Below, in pieces: positions 1 through 8,787 of a DNA stretch of 64,000 bases. The translations under genes and the position numbers were made by a program. A model generated the notes under the pieces. That model was not told the DNA's origin, did not search any database, and saw nothing but the letters and a program-made list of their open reading frames with translations. Each line of letters starts with the position of its first letter. Within the stretch, counting starts at the first letter, position 1. Source of the DNA: Phycisphaerales bacterium (GTDB lineage: Bacteria > Planctomycetota > Phycisphaerae > Phycisphaerales > UBA1924); assembly GCA_029260295.1 (NCBI GenBank), contig JAJDDN010000006.1, positions 310,001 to 374,000 of the forward strand. Reading direction: 5' to 3'.

Positions 1-102
1 AAGTACCTGGGAACCCTAGAAGTCACGCAAGACATCACCAGAGAACGCGCCCTCACCGGCGAACGCCGCCTCCTCCAATATGACGAACCCAAACCCGCGT
101 AA
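1..102 (+). CDS. C-terminal end of a PAS/DUF438-like sensor protein (partial)
   Basis: The window opens inside a reading frame that stops with TAA at 100-102. Its last 33 residues contain the pattern YLGTLEVTQDIT followed by GERRLL and a short acidic/basic tail. This resembles the end of the PAS domain found at the C-terminus of DUF438/hemerythrin-type proteins, where a similar VTQDIT...L.GERRLL ending is usual. The start and most of the gene lie to the left. It converges with the LuxR-type gene that ends at 108. Function is inferred from this short tail only. Confidence 0.6.
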   Translation, partial: KYLGTLEVTQDITRERALTGERRLLQYDEPKPA

Positions 103-107
103 TCCCC

Positions 108-797
108 CTACAAGACCCAGCTGCAGCCCTCCGAAGAGGGCTTACACATCCGAACCCGCATCGAATCATCAACCGTCAGCCCGGCATCGCGGGCCATGAT
201 CGCCAACTCGACCTTGTTGGTCTTATGAAGCTTGGCCCCAATAGAGATCCGATGATTCTCGACGGTTTTGACCGAGCGATGCAGCAACGCCGCGATTTCT
301 TTCGCCGTCAGCCCTTGCCCGATCATCGCGAGCACTTCGAGTTCTCGCCTGGTCAACACGCATAAATCCCCGAGCCCCATGACCTCCGATTCAATCACAG
401 GCACCTCCGAATCAAACAAGAGATCAGCCTCCTCGCCAGCCCCAATACGACGAGTCACCACAAGCACTTGAAAGTCTTGCTCACTGCCTGGATTTGTAAA
501 TGGTCTCATCCAACCAAACTGCTGGCGACCCTGCCAAATCGTTCGCATGACGCACGCTTGACCTGTCTGCTCCATCCGTCGGTAGAGCTCTATCCGTTCA
601 TCGGCCCACTGCTTTGGGAACCCGAGTTCGTGGAGCGTCTTGCCTAGCACATCCTCAGACCTTTGGGGTTCTGAAAAATAAAACCGCAAAGACTTTTTAT
701 TGACATACAGCAGCAACCCATCACGATCTAGCACAGACACCCCGGTCAATGGATCACTGCTTAGTACTTTAAGAATTTCACTATTGACAAGTTTCAA
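108..797 (-). CDS. PAS-domain LuxR-type transcriptional regulator
   Basis: This is a small DNA-binding regulator of about 229 residues. The first ~120 residues form a PAS-like sensor (SDPLTGVSVLDRDG at the front, VLVVTRRIGAGEEAD at its end). The last ~70 residues are a LuxR/FixJ helix-turn-helix with LTRRELEVLAMIGQG, AKEIA and SVKTVENHR. There is no receiver domain, so the signal is probably sensed by the PAS fold. The longest frame starts at a TTG at 803. A second TTG at 797 sits 8 bases after GAGG and matches the N-terminus of the paralogue, so 797 is preferred. It is a close paralogue of the gene ending at 1080, in the same orientation, separated by about 280 bases in which no gene is seen. 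Confidence 0.85.
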   Translation of the reverse strand: MKLVNSEILKVLSSDPLTGVSVLDRDGLLLYVNKKSLRFYFSEPQRSEDVLGKTLHELGFPKQWADERIELYRRMEQTGQACVMRTIWQGRQQFGWMRPFTNPGSEQDFQVLVVTRRIGAGEEADLLFDSEVPVIESEVMGLGDLCVLTRRELEVLAMIGQGLTAKEIAALLHRSVKTVENHRISIGAKLHKTNKVELAIMARDAGLTVDDSMRVRMCKPSSEGCSWVL

Positions 798-1079
798 AAT
801 CAATGCCTCTATTCAACCCGCTCCGCCAGCCATAAAATTCTGAACTCACTGGGTGGTGAGTTCGCCGCAAAGCATAGCAAAACCACACGACCGTACTTGT
901 GATTTGAGATTGAAAAAATCAACCAGAAATACAGAACCATCTGTTCCACCGAAATCAGCTTCGCCTTATTTTTCATGCAGATTAACTGTGCAAGACGATC
1001 TATATATCAGGATATCCGGGCTGTTGTTTGTCGAAATATTGTTGCTCACGCAAGCCAAGAATTTTTTCGAGACCAATGC

Positions 1080-1754
1080 TCAATCGCCCCTGCCCTTTAA
1101 AGCATTTTGTAAACGAGATCTTGCCGAGTCATCTACCATCAGCCCTGCCTCTCGCGCAATCAGAGCCAGCTCGACTTTGTTTGATTTATGCAGTTTGTTC
1201 CCAATTGAGATCCGGTGATTCTCGATGGTTTTAACAGAACGGTGCATAATCATCGCGATCTCTTTGGCCTTCAACCCCTGTCCGATAAATACCAACACTT
1301 CAATCTCACGCTTAGTGAGCACCTGAAGATCTCCCAAATCGGCGACTGATGATTTTACGACCGTCATCTTTGAATCAAGCAAACGATCCGCCTCTTCCCC
1401 ACCACCTATCCGGCGTGTCACGACCAGTACGCGGAAATCTTCTCCGTCCTCTTGCGACAGCGGGCGGAACCAGCTGAACTGTTGCCGGCCCTGCCAGATC
1501 GTTCGCAAGAGTTGTTCTTCGCCAGTCTGCTCAACCTCACGGAGAATTGCGATTCGTTCATCTACCCACTCTTTGGGGAACCCATTTTCGCCCCCTGTCT
1601 TTCCAATAATATCCTCCCGAACAATCTGTTCAGGAAAGAAAAACCGAATCCCGGTATCATTGATGTAGAGCAACACCCCGTTTCGGTCCGCTACATGAAT
1701 CCCGGTTCCGGGATCACTGTTCAGAAACTTAAATATTTCGTCGTATCTGGCCAT
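1080..1754 (-). CDS. PAS-domain LuxR-type transcriptional regulator (paralogue)
   Basis: This 224-residue regulator has an N-terminal PAS-like region (NSDPGTGIHVADRNG, then VLVVTRRIGGGEEAD) and a C-terminal LuxR helix-turn-helix (LTKREIEVLVFIGQG, AKEIAMIMHRSVKTIENHR). Large blocks are shared with the neighbour at 108-797, for example RTIWQGRQQF and HRISIG.KLHK.NKVELA, so the two arose by duplication. The ATG at 1754 is preceded by GATACT with a 6-base gap, while a perfect TATAAT lies further upstream, so the transcript may be leaderless or short-leadered. Targets are unknown. Confidence 0.88.
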   Translation of the reverse strand: MARYDEIFKFLNSDPGTGIHVADRNGVLLYINDTGIRFFFPEQIVREDIIGKTGGENGFPKEWVDERIAILREVEQTGEEQLLRTIWQGRQQFSWFRPLSQEDGEDFRVLVVTRRIGGGEEADRLLDSKMTVVKSSVADLGDLQVLTKREIEVLVFIGQGLKAKEIAMIMHRSVKTIENHRISIGNKLHKSNKVELALIAREAGLMVDDSARSRLQNALKGRGD

Positions 1755-1760
1755 TCGTAG

Positions 1761-1766
1761 AGTATC
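1761..1766 (-). promoter_or_regulatory. Putative -10 hexamer close to a start codon
   Basis: GATACT on the minus strand ends 6 bases before the ATG at 1754. The same hexamer and gap occur before other genes here. A TATAAT about 20 bases further upstream is an alternative -10. Confidence 0.35.
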
Positions 1767-1813
1767 CCCTCAGACGGGAATTATATACAGTACCCAGTGT
1801 CAACGCGCCCTCC

Positions 1814-1819
1814 TACGAT
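1814..1819 (+). promoter_or_regulatory. Putative leaderless -10 box of cysS
   Basis: TACGAT ends 6 bases before the cysS ATG at 1826 and there is no Shine-Dalgarno sequence in between. This fits a -10 element whose transcript would begin at or next to the start codon. Confidence 0.45.
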
Positions 1820-1825
1820 GACACA

Positions 1826-3445
1826 ATGACATTTAAACTCTACAACACAATCACAAAAAAACAACAACCATTTGTTCCCAACGATTCAACTCGCATCACT
1901 TTCTATTCCTGCGGCCCAACGGTATATGACGATGCACATATCGGAAATTTTAGATCCTTCCTCGCAGCTGACCTCCTCCGCAGATGGGTCGAATCCCCCC
2001 TTTGCACACTCCAACTAACCGACGGCGGCACCCACGCCGGTCCACGCGAAGTCATCCATGTCATGAACATCACCGATGTCGGGCACATGACCGACGACGA
2101 CAATGCCGACGGCGCGGGCCAAGACAAAATGGAACTCGCCGCACAGAGGATTACAGAATCAAAGAAAGACGGTTCTATTCACAAAGCCGCTAATATTGAT
2201 CCAAGCGACCCAAGAGCCATCGCAGATTTCTACGAAGCAAGATTCAAATCAGACGCTATCAAACTCGGGCTCAAAGTTGCAGTAGAAGCAGAGTCTGATT
2301 CAACACTCATGCCCCGCGCCTCCGATCATGTCAACCACATGAAACAAGTCATCGTTGATCTCATCAACAAAGACGACGCCTACGCCGCAGGACAACCCGG
2401 CGCCCGCGCCATCTACTTCAACACCCAATCCTTCCCAAACTACGGCAAACTCTCAGGAAACACCCTCGAAAACCTCAAAGGCGGAGCAGGCGGACGAGTA
2501 GACGACTCCCAACAATCCGAAAAGAAACACCCCGCCGACTTCCTCCTCTGGAAAGAAGACGACACCCACAAAATGAAATGGCCCGCCCCAAACCACCCAG
2601 ACTGCAAAGACTGGGACCAGGGCTACCCCGGCTGGCACATCGAATGCACCGCCATGGCCCTGACCCGCCTCATCCCAGGCGGGCTCGATGCAGCAGCCGC
2701 CAAACACAGCACCATCGACCTCCACTCCGGCGGCGAAGACAACATCTTCCCCCACCACGAATGCGAGATCGCCCAGTCCTGCTGCTTCACTGGCAGCGAC
2801 TCCTTCGCCAACCACTGGTTCCACGCGCGGTTCTTGAAAGTCGAAGGCGAGAAGATGTCCAAATCCAAGGGCACCATGTACACTTTGTCGGATTTGACCG
2901 ACAAAGGCATCGATCCGGCGGCCGTGCGATTAGAGCTCATTAAAACCCACTACCGCGCCAACGCGGATTTCTCCATGCAAGGGCTCGCTGACTCAGCCAA
3001 ACAAATCACCCGCTGGCGCCGCTTCAAAGAAGCCGCTCATTCAGGACCCCAAGGCGAAACAAACACACTCGTCCAAGACCAAGTCACCAATGCCCTCAGC
3101 GACGACCTCAACATCGCCGGCGCAATCGGCGCGATCAACACATGGATCAAAGACACCGATTCCCCATCCAAAGCCGACGCCCAGACCTTTGACATTTTCG
3201 ACCAAATCCTCGGCGTCCTCTCCCTCAAACAACCCGAAGCCGAAGAATCCAAATCAGGCATCGCCCTCTACCAACCCGGCGTCACCCCGTCGCCGGAAAT
3301 CGAATCCCTCCTCACCCAGCGGGCCGAGGCCAAAAAAGCAAAAGACTTCGCCGCCGCCGACGCGATCCGCGACCAGCTCGCCGCCATGAACCTCTCCATC
3401 ATGGACAAACCGGGCGGCAAAGTCGAAGTCGCTCCGTCCAACTAA
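1826..3445 (+). CDS. cysS: Cysteine--tRNA ligase
   Basis: CysS joins cysteine to tRNA-Cys in the cytoplasm using ATP. The class I signature is seen as CGPTVYDDAHIGNFRSF (Cys29, and HIGN at 38-41) and the second motif as KMSKSKGT. Further zinc-ligand candidates are the Cys of WHIECTAMA and the HHECE stretch. At 539 residues it is longer than the E. coli enzyme (461), because of an acidic insertion after about residue 90. The C-terminal ~50 residues (AKKAKDFAAADAIRDQLA) are the usual tRNA-binding end. A palindromic repeat follows 15 bases after the stop. Confidence 0.97.
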   Translation: MTFKLYNTITKKQQPFVPNDSTRITFYSCGPTVYDDAHIGNFRSFLAADLLRRWVESPLCTLQLTDGGTHAGPREVIHVMNITDVGHMTDDDNADGAGQDKMELAAQRITESKKDGSIHKAANIDPSDPRAIADFYEARFKSDAIKLGLKVAVEAESDSTLMPRASDHVNHMKQVIVDLINKDDAYAAGQPGARAIYFNTQSFPNYGKLSGNTLENLKGGAGGRVDDSQQSEKKHPADFLLWKEDDTHKMKWPAPNHPDCKDWDQGYPGWHIECTAMALTRLIPGGLDAAAAKHSTIDLHSGGEDNIFPHHECEIAQSCCFTGSDSFANHWFHARFLKVEGEKMSKSKGTMYTLSDLTDKGIDPAAVRLELIKTHYRANADFSMQGLADSAKQITRWRRFKEAAHSGPQGETNTLVQDQVTNALSDDLNIAGAIGAINTWIKDTDSPSKADAQTFDIFDQILGVLSLKQPEAEESKSGIALYQPGVTPSPEIESLLTQRAEAKKAKDFAAADAIRDQLAAMNLSIMDKPGGKVEVAPSN

Positions 3446-3460
3446 CCATCTACTCCCACC

Positions 3461-3568
3461 GGGTGCCACTACTCGCTGTCTTCAGCGCAGTAGTGTCTTG
3501 GAATCGCGGCCAGAACCGGTGGTGAACCGAAGACACTACTGCGCCCAAAGCGGCGAGTAGTGGCACCC
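3461..3568. repeat. REP-like double-hairpin repeat, copy 1
   Basis: Outer arms GGGTGCCACTACTCGC (3461-3476) and its exact reverse complement (3553-3568) enclose inner arms GCGCAGTAGTGTCTT (3485-3499) and its exact reverse complement (3530-3544), with a 30-base centre. Each half can also fold alone, because CACTACTCGC nearly pairs with GCGCAGTAGTG. The same arms recur at 61911-62016. It lies between cysS and the downstream permease gene, so it may also act as a transcription terminator or mRNA-end stabiliser. Confidence 0.9.
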
Positions 3569-3633
3569 ATTTTCGCCACGCCTTCTCTTTCCCATTGTCT
3601 ATTGCCCGCTGCCCATTGCCCCCCTCCTCCCCC

Positions 3634-3639
3634 TATCAT
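3634..3639 (+). promoter_or_regulatory. Putative leaderless -10 box of the lptF-like operon
   Basis: TATCAT ends 6 bases before the ATG at 3646. No Shine-Dalgarno is present, and the longer frame that begins at 3595 has a poor N-terminus, so this box also supports the start at 3646. Confidence 0.5.
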
Positions 3640-3645
3640 CCCCTC

Positions 3646-5355
3646 ATGCTCTGGACCCTCTGGCGAGCCATCCTGTTTGAGTTCTGGCGGATGCTGATCA
3701 TCTCCACTTCTGTGGTTGTGGCTGCGATCGCCTTTGCCGCCACCGTCAAGCCTCTGGCTGACGGGTCGCTGACCGTCGATCAGGCGTTCAGATTCCTCGG
3801 ATACGCGATCCCGCCGATGCTCGCCTACGCGCTGCCGTTCGCGGCGGGGTTCTCGGCCACGATGACCTACAACCGGATGGTCTCAGAGAACGAGCTCACC
3901 GCGGTCTTTGCCTCGGGCGTCTCGCATAAACAGATCCTCTTTCCGATGCTCCTCTCGGGCGTGATCCTCTCGGGCTCGCTGGTCACACTCAACAACCGCG
4001 TCATCCCGCACTTCTTGCAACGCATGGAAGAGATGGTCACCCGCGACTTCGCCAAGATCCTTGTCAACTCGCTCTCTCAAGGCCACTCGGCAATGATCGG
4101 CAACACCGAGATCCACGCCGACCGCGTCGAAGAAGTCACCCCAGAACCGGACTCGCTCATCGAGCAGCAGTTCCTCCTTGGCGGCGTGGTCATGATCGAA
4201 GCCAATGAGGACGGCTCGATCCGAATCGACGGCACCGCCGCCCGCGCCTGGATCCTCCTGCTCCCCGCGTGGGCACTCTCCCCAGAAGACCGGGCCCGGA
4301 TCGCGGACGACTCCTCCATGGCGGTTGTCATGAAGTTTGTGGATCTGACAATTAATGAGCAAGGCGATGCTGTGTCTTGGGAATCGGTCACATCCCCCGC
4401 GATCCCGATCCCGCGTGTGTTTAAAGATGACCCGAAATACATGACCGCCGGCCAAATGAAAGAGCTTGAGGCGAACCCGGACCTCATGAACTTTGTCGAT
4501 CGCAAGCGTGTGGCACTGGGCCGCTCAATCGCCTCAACGCAGACCCTGGCCGACCTTACTAGCCGGGTCAATAGCGGGCAACCCATCGAGCTCATTTCAG
4601 GTGCCAACCAGACTATAACGCTCCTGGCTGGTTCAATATCCAACAAAGGCGGCCAGTGGATTCTGGGCCCGCTGCAGTCAACAGATTCGATTGAGATCGA
4701 GATTCGTAACAACCACAGTAGTTCGCACTCAAGCACCGAGCGTTTGAGCGCTGAATCAGCGGTACTCAACCCAAACTCATCTGGAACTGTTGACCCATTC
4801 GACGCACAGTCCTCACCAAATAGATTGGCCTTGGATCTGAGCCTGACCAATATCACGATCCTGGGCGACACTCTGACGCCACAGAATCAGATCGCCCAGA
4901 CGCAATACACCTCGCTCCATATCGACAACGACCCACTCCCCGATCTCCTCGCCAAGCCGAGTTCGAAAATGCTCGAAGCCGCGACCAACTATCGCCACCC
5001 GGACTCCATTCAACATAACGGGCACATCGAACACCTCTCAAATCAACTCGAGTTCGAGATCGCCCACCTCGGGCGCGAGGTCCTCTCAAAGACCCACGAG
5101 CGATGGGCCTTCTCGACCGCAGCACTCATTATGGTGCTCGCCGGCGGGGTCACCGCGATGCGTCTTCGTCATTCCCAGCCCCTCATGATCTACCTCTGGT
5201 CCTTCTTTCCAGCACTCACCACAATCCTCTTTATCTCTGGCGGACAGCAAGCCGTGCACAAATCTGGCTCGATCGCACTCCCGCTCCTTTGGTCTGGGAT
5301 ACTTCTCATCACCGGTTATACCCTCAACGCGCTCCGCAAAGTTTCAAAGCACTAA
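3646..5355 (+). CDS. LptF/LptG family LPS export permease
   Basis: This is an inner-membrane permease of the YjgP/YjgQ (LptF/LptG) family, which with LptB extracts lipopolysaccharide from the inner membrane. It is about 569 residues, longer than the usual ~360, because of a large soluble region between the N-terminal membrane segments (first ~110 residues) and the last three (final ~90). Family marks are the N-terminal amphipathic helix before the first hydrophobic span and FSATMTYNRMVSENELTAVFASG, close to the usual SENELTALRASG coupling region. The ATG at 3646 is chosen over 3595 because it matches the family start. It leads an operon with the next genes; lptB is at 14042-14809. Confidence 0.85.
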   Translation: MLWTLWRAILFEFWRMLIISTSVVVAAIAFAATVKPLADGSLTVDQAFRFLGYAIPPMLAYALPFAAGFSATMTYNRMVSENELTAVFASGVSHKQILFPMLLSGVILSGSLVTLNNRVIPHFLQRMEEMVTRDFAKILVNSLSQGHSAMIGNTEIHADRVEEVTPEPDSLIEQQFLLGGVVMIEANEDGSIRIDGTAARAWILLLPAWALSPEDRARIADDSSMAVVMKFVDLTINEQGDAVSWESVTSPAIPIPRVFKDDPKYMTAGQMKELEANPDLMNFVDRKRVALGRSIASTQTLADLTSRVNSGQPIELISGANQTITLLAGSISNKGGQWILGPLQSTDSIEIEIRNNHSSSHSSTERLSAESAVLNPNSSGTVDPFDAQSSPNRLALDLSLTNITILGDTLTPQNQIAQTQYTSLHIDNDPLPDLLAKPSSKMLEAATNYRHPDSIQHNGHIEHLSNQLEFEIAHLGREVLSKTHERWAFSTAALIMVLAGGVTAMRLRHSQPLMIYLWSFFPALTTILFISGGQQAVHKSGSIALPLLWSGILLITGYTLNALRKVSKH

Positions 5356-5363
5356 CGATCAAC

Positions 5364-6977
5364 ATGTCCACCACCGACCAACCATCCAGCTCGTCATCAT
5401 CGAAATGGTGGATGCGTATTGGCTCAAAGAGTTCGGCAGGACTCGCGCTGATCGCGGCTCTCTTTCTCCTCAGGCTCCTCTGGCAGTTTGTCTCCCCGTT
5501 CACCCTCGTCGAGGACGAGGCCCACTACTGGGAATGGTCCCGCCACCTTGACTGGTCCTACTACTCGAAGGGTCCGGGAGTCGCGTGGGCCATCTATGCA
5601 TCGACTTCAATCCTCGGGCACACCGAGTTTGCGATCCGCCTCCCTGCACTTGTTGCATCCATGCTTGGATCATGGGCGATTCTCAGAACCGCGAAGGTCG
5701 CTTACAACGACCACCTCACCAGCTTCACCGCTGCCCTTCTCTGGCTTTGCGTCCCCGGGCTCGCTATCGCAGGGATGGTTATGACCATCGACGCCCCGTA
5801 CACAGCGTGCTGGGCGTGGGCCACCTATTTCGCCGCAAAGGCACTCATTAAGGACTGCCCAAAATCATGGATCGGATTCGGGCTCATGATCGGACTCGGG
5901 TTCATATTTAAATACACCATCCTCTTGCTCGTCCCGGGCGCTCTTCTGGCCGCTCTCCTCATCAAACCAAACAAGCTCAACCCCAAGTGGTTTATCCTCG
6001 GGCTGCTCGTTGCTTCGATCGGTCTCCTCCCTGTACTTATCTGGAACGCCAATCATGACTGGGCCACCTTCCGCCACCTGCTTGGCCACCTCGGTGTCTC
6101 GGGAGGCGACACCGCAAACACCAACGCCGGCCATGAACCCTGGACCCCGTACTGGGCGATCGAGTACATCGTTCTGCAACTCGCCATCGGTGCCGCGGTT
6201 CTTATCCTCGCGTTCTTTGCAATCCCAAACACCAAGAAGCACGCCGACCAACCAGAACGAAACGCCACCGCCACCCTCTGGCTCTTGGCCCTTCCGATTT
6301 TCGCCTTCTACTTCATCGTTTCGCTTATCACCCAGACCGAGGGCAACTGGGCTCTGGCGGGATTCGTCTCTATCATCCCCGCCGCGGCATGGGCTGTTAT
6401 CGATGGCGTCAAACGGAACGACTACCCGGTTCGATTCGCCTGGGGCACCGCCATCTTCTTGGGCATCATTTCACTCCTCTTATTCCCCGCAGCAACATGG
6501 CTCTCCAACCGCGCCATCGTCGGGCAGTACATTCCGCTCTCCCGCATGACCGGGATGAGAGAACACGCCCAAGCCGCCCAAACCATCCTCGACGATCTCG
6601 AATCCCAGACCGGCCAGCAACCCCTCATCATCACCGAGCACTACGGCCGCGCCTCCCAGCTCGCCTTCTACCTCAAAGACCACCCCACCACCTACTGCAT
6701 CTCCGCACTCGTTGGCGGGCGCAAAACCCAGTACGACATGTGGAGTTCAACCGACCTGGGCAATCCACAAACCCTCGCACCGCTCCAAGGCCGCCCGGCT
6801 CTCCTTATGGGCGGACGAATTGACCAGTGGACCCCCGCATTCGACCAGGTCAAAGACATCGGCCAGCTCGAATCCGAACCCGTTGACAACAGAACCACTT
6901 ATATTGGCTACAACTTCACAAACTTCGATTCATGGCACCCCCCATACAAACTCGATAAAACAACTGACCAACCATGA
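5364..6977 (+). CDS. ArnT-like glycosyltransferase family 39 membrane protein
   Basis: This is a ~537-residue polytopic glycosyltransferase of the PMT/ArnT superfamily, which transfers sugars from polyprenyl-phosphate donors on the outer face of the inner membrane. A Ser-rich cytoplasmic tail precedes the first span. The first loop has VEDEAHYWEWSRHLDW (acidic residues 50-52), the family's catalytic acidic site, followed by YYSKGPGVAW. About ten further hydrophobic segments and a soluble C-terminus follow. The ATG at 5364, 8 bases after the upstream stop, is preferred to the long overlapping frame from 5103. The next gene overlaps by ATGA. Its place between two LPS permeases suggests lipid A or LPS decoration; the substrate is not shown. 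Confidence 0.85.
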   Translation: MSTTDQPSSSSSSKWWMRIGSKSSAGLALIAALFLLRLLWQFVSPFTLVEDEAHYWEWSRHLDWSYYSKGPGVAWAIYASTSILGHTEFAIRLPALVASMLGSWAILRTAKVAYNDHLTSFTAALLWLCVPGLAIAGMVMTIDAPYTACWAWATYFAAKALIKDCPKSWIGFGLMIGLGFIFKYTILLLVPGALLAALLIKPNKLNPKWFILGLLVASIGLLPVLIWNANHDWATFRHLLGHLGVSGGDTANTNAGHEPWTPYWAIEYIVLQLAIGAAVLILAFFAIPNTKKHADQPERNATATLWLLALPIFAFYFIVSLITQTEGNWALAGFVSIIPAAAWAVIDGVKRNDYPVRFAWGTAIFLGIISLLLFPAATWLSNRAIVGQYIPLSRMTGMREHAQAAQTILDDLESQTGQQPLIITEHYGRASQLAFYLKDHPTTYCISALVGGRKTQYDMWSSTDLGNPQTLAPLQGRPALLMGGRIDQWTPAFDQVKDIGQLESEPVDNRTTYIGYNFTNFDSWHPPYKLDKTTDQP

Positions 6978-7633
6978 CCTACCGAAGCCCTCAACAAAAA
7001 CGCCAACTCTGGCTCACCCTCTACACACTCGGGGCTGTCTTTATCATCGCCTTTGTGATTGTCTCCCTCTTTGACTTCATCCTCCTCCACGCGTTGACAA
7101 CCTCTCACCCTGAAACCGGGCTTGTGGATCGTTCATTTGAATCCGAAGACTGGTACACCTCGCTCCGAAACATCGGCTTCGTGGGCACCTGGGGCGTCGC
7201 CGCACTCGCGTTTCTACTGCTTGATCGTAACTGGGCCCGCGCCCTTCCGGTATTCCTTGCCCCGCTCTTGTCGGGCGTTGCGGCAGAACTCCTCAAGCTG
7301 GTCTTCACCCGTGAGCGTCCTGTTTCAGACGCCATCATCCAGCCGGGCGGGTACCACTTCCGCTTCCCGTTCTCCGGATTCATCGACGGCCAAAACCTCG
7401 GGCTCCCGTCGAGTCACACCGCTGTTGCCTTCGGGGGCTGCTGCATGCTTGCCTGCTTCCTCCCCAAACTCCGCCCGCTCCTGCTCTTGCTCGCAATAGG
7501 CTGTGGATACTCAAGAATGATCACCGGAGCCCACTTTGCCTCCGATGTCTTCCTCGGGGCCCTCGTCGGCTGGGCCATCGCCTACTGGTTCGCAACTGCA
7601 CTCCCCAAACCGGACCGCAAGTTCACTATCTGA
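6974..7633 (+). CDS. PAP2-family membrane phosphatase
   Basis: This 219-residue membrane protein has the three PAP2 acid-phosphatase motifs: KLVFTRERP, PSSHTA, and SRMITGAHFASD with its catalytic His. About five or six hydrophobic helices surround them. Family members dephosphorylate lipid phosphates such as undecaprenyl diphosphate, phosphatidate or the lipid A 1-phosphate (LpxE). The start overlaps the upstream stop by four bases (ATGA), so translation is probably coupled. With an ArnT-like transferase before it and an LPS permease after it, a lipid A phosphatase or carrier-recycling role is the best inference. Confidence 0.87.
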   Translation: MTYRSPQQKRQLWLTLYTLGAVFIIAFVIVSLFDFILLHALTTSHPETGLVDRSFESEDWYTSLRNIGFVGTWGVAALAFLLLDRNWARALPVFLAPLLSGVAAELLKLVFTRERPVSDAIIQPGGYHFRFPFSGFIDGQNLGLPSSHTAVAFGGCCMLACFLPKLRPLLLLLAIGCGYSRMITGAHFASDVFLGALVGWAIAYWFATALPKPDRKFTI

Positions 7634-7662
7634 TCGCCCGCAGAGGGCATATCATCTCCCCG

Positions 7663-8787
7663 ATGTCCCTGATCGACCGCTACATCGCGCGCCAGTTCCT
7701 GACCAATGTGGTCCTGCTCTTTGTCATTCTCTTTAGCTTCATCGTGGTCATCGATGTCTCGCTCAATATCGACCAGTTCCTCGAAATGGCCAAGCGATTG
7801 GGTGCCCAGGCCGGCGAGCAGGACCCGGGGACCATCCGCAAATCCGTCCTCTCGGTTCTCCTTATCGCCGATCTCTGGTGGCCAAAGCTCCTCCAGCTCT
7901 ACAACTTCCTTCTGGGCATGATCATGGTCGGGGCGATGGGCTTTACCTTCTCTCAAATGTCCAAGAACCGCGAGCTCATCGCACTCATGGCCGCCGGGAT
8001 CGGGCTCCACCGGATCATCAAACCCATCATTGTCGTCGCTCTGGGACTCACCGCACTCCAAGCGATCAACCAAGAACTCATCATCCCACGAATCGCCCCC
8101 CTGCTTGTCCGGGGCCACGAAGACGCCGGCGACCACCGCCTCAGTGTTGATTCGGTCCCCCTCACGCTCGACGGCCAAGGCCGACTCTTTCGTGCCGCGG
8201 CCTTCGATGCCAACACCAATACCCTCGAAGGCGTCTATATCCTCGAACGCGACGAAAACGGACACACCTCTCGATCAATCACCGCAGAGTCCGCCACATA
8301 CCGCGACGGTGGCTGGGATTTCACCAACGGCACCGCACAGCTCCGTAGCCAATCCTCTGTAAGCCAAGAACTCTCCATCGACCGGATCGAATCCTCCCTA
8401 GACCCCAACGAACTCCGCATCAACCGCTATGAGTCGTATTCGCAAGCCCTGAGCTTCGCCCAGGCCCGCGAGATGCTCAACCGCCAAACCCTCAAAGACC
8501 CCAAGAAACGCGCCCGCTACGAGCGCATCGCGCTGGGACGCTTCTCCATGATGATCTCAGGGATCCTCACGCTCATCATCGCGACGCCGTTTTATGCGAC
8601 CCGCGAGCCCAAGAACATGGTCATCCAGTCCATCCGCTGCGCCCCCATCGCGATCATCACCCTTATTGCGGGCGTCATCGGCGCCACCGCCGCGATCCCG
8701 GGACTCCCCGCCACCGTCGGCGTCTTCATCCCGGTCATGATCTTGTCAGTCGTCGCCGTCGCCCAGTTCAGCGCACTCAAGACATGA
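7663..8787 (+). CDS. LptF/LptG family LPS export permease
   Basis: This 374-residue permease has the standard LptF/LptG length. The N-terminus is SLIDRYIARQFLTNVVLLFVILFSF, typical of the family, with a DLWWPKLLQLYNFLLGMIMVGAMGFTFSQMSKNRELIALMAAGIG stretch split over residues ~66-108 that carries the coupling-helix pattern NREL.ALMAAG. A periplasmic beta-jellyroll-like middle (about 120-280) is followed by three C-terminal membrane segments. It would pair with the permease at 3646-5355 and with LptB. TATCAT lies 7 bases before the ATG. It overlaps the small downstream gene by ATGA. Confidence 0.88.
   Translation: MSLIDRYIARQFLTNVVLLFVILFSFIVVIDVSLNIDQFLEMAKRLGAQAGEQDPGTIRKSVLSVLLIADLWWPKLLQLYNFLLGMIMVGAMGFTFSQMSKNRELIALMAAGIGLHRIIKPIIVVALGLTALQAINQELIIPRIAPLLVRGHEDAGDHRLSVDSVPLTLDGQGRLFRAAAFDANTNTLEGVYILERDENGHTSRSITAESATYRDGGWDFTNGTAQLRSQSSVSQELSIDRIESSLDPNELRINRYESYSQALSFAQAREMLNRQTLKDPKKRARYERIALGRFSMMISGILTLIIATPFYATREPKNMVIQSIRCAPIAIITLIAGVIGATAAIPGLPATVGVFIPVMILSVVAVAQFSALKT

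Noticed and set aside
853-1218. Open frame on the plus strand between and over the LuxR genes
   Set aside because: It runs opposite to a well-supported regulator gene, has no family pattern and no ribosome site.
2453-2824. Minus-strand frame inside cysS
   Set aside because: It is the mirror of a strong coding sequence and shows low-complexity Val/Gly/Phe runs typical of such shadows.
5103-5363. Upstream extension of the glycosyltransferase frame
   Set aside because: It overlaps the end of the permease gene and does not resemble the family; the ATG at 5364 fits better.
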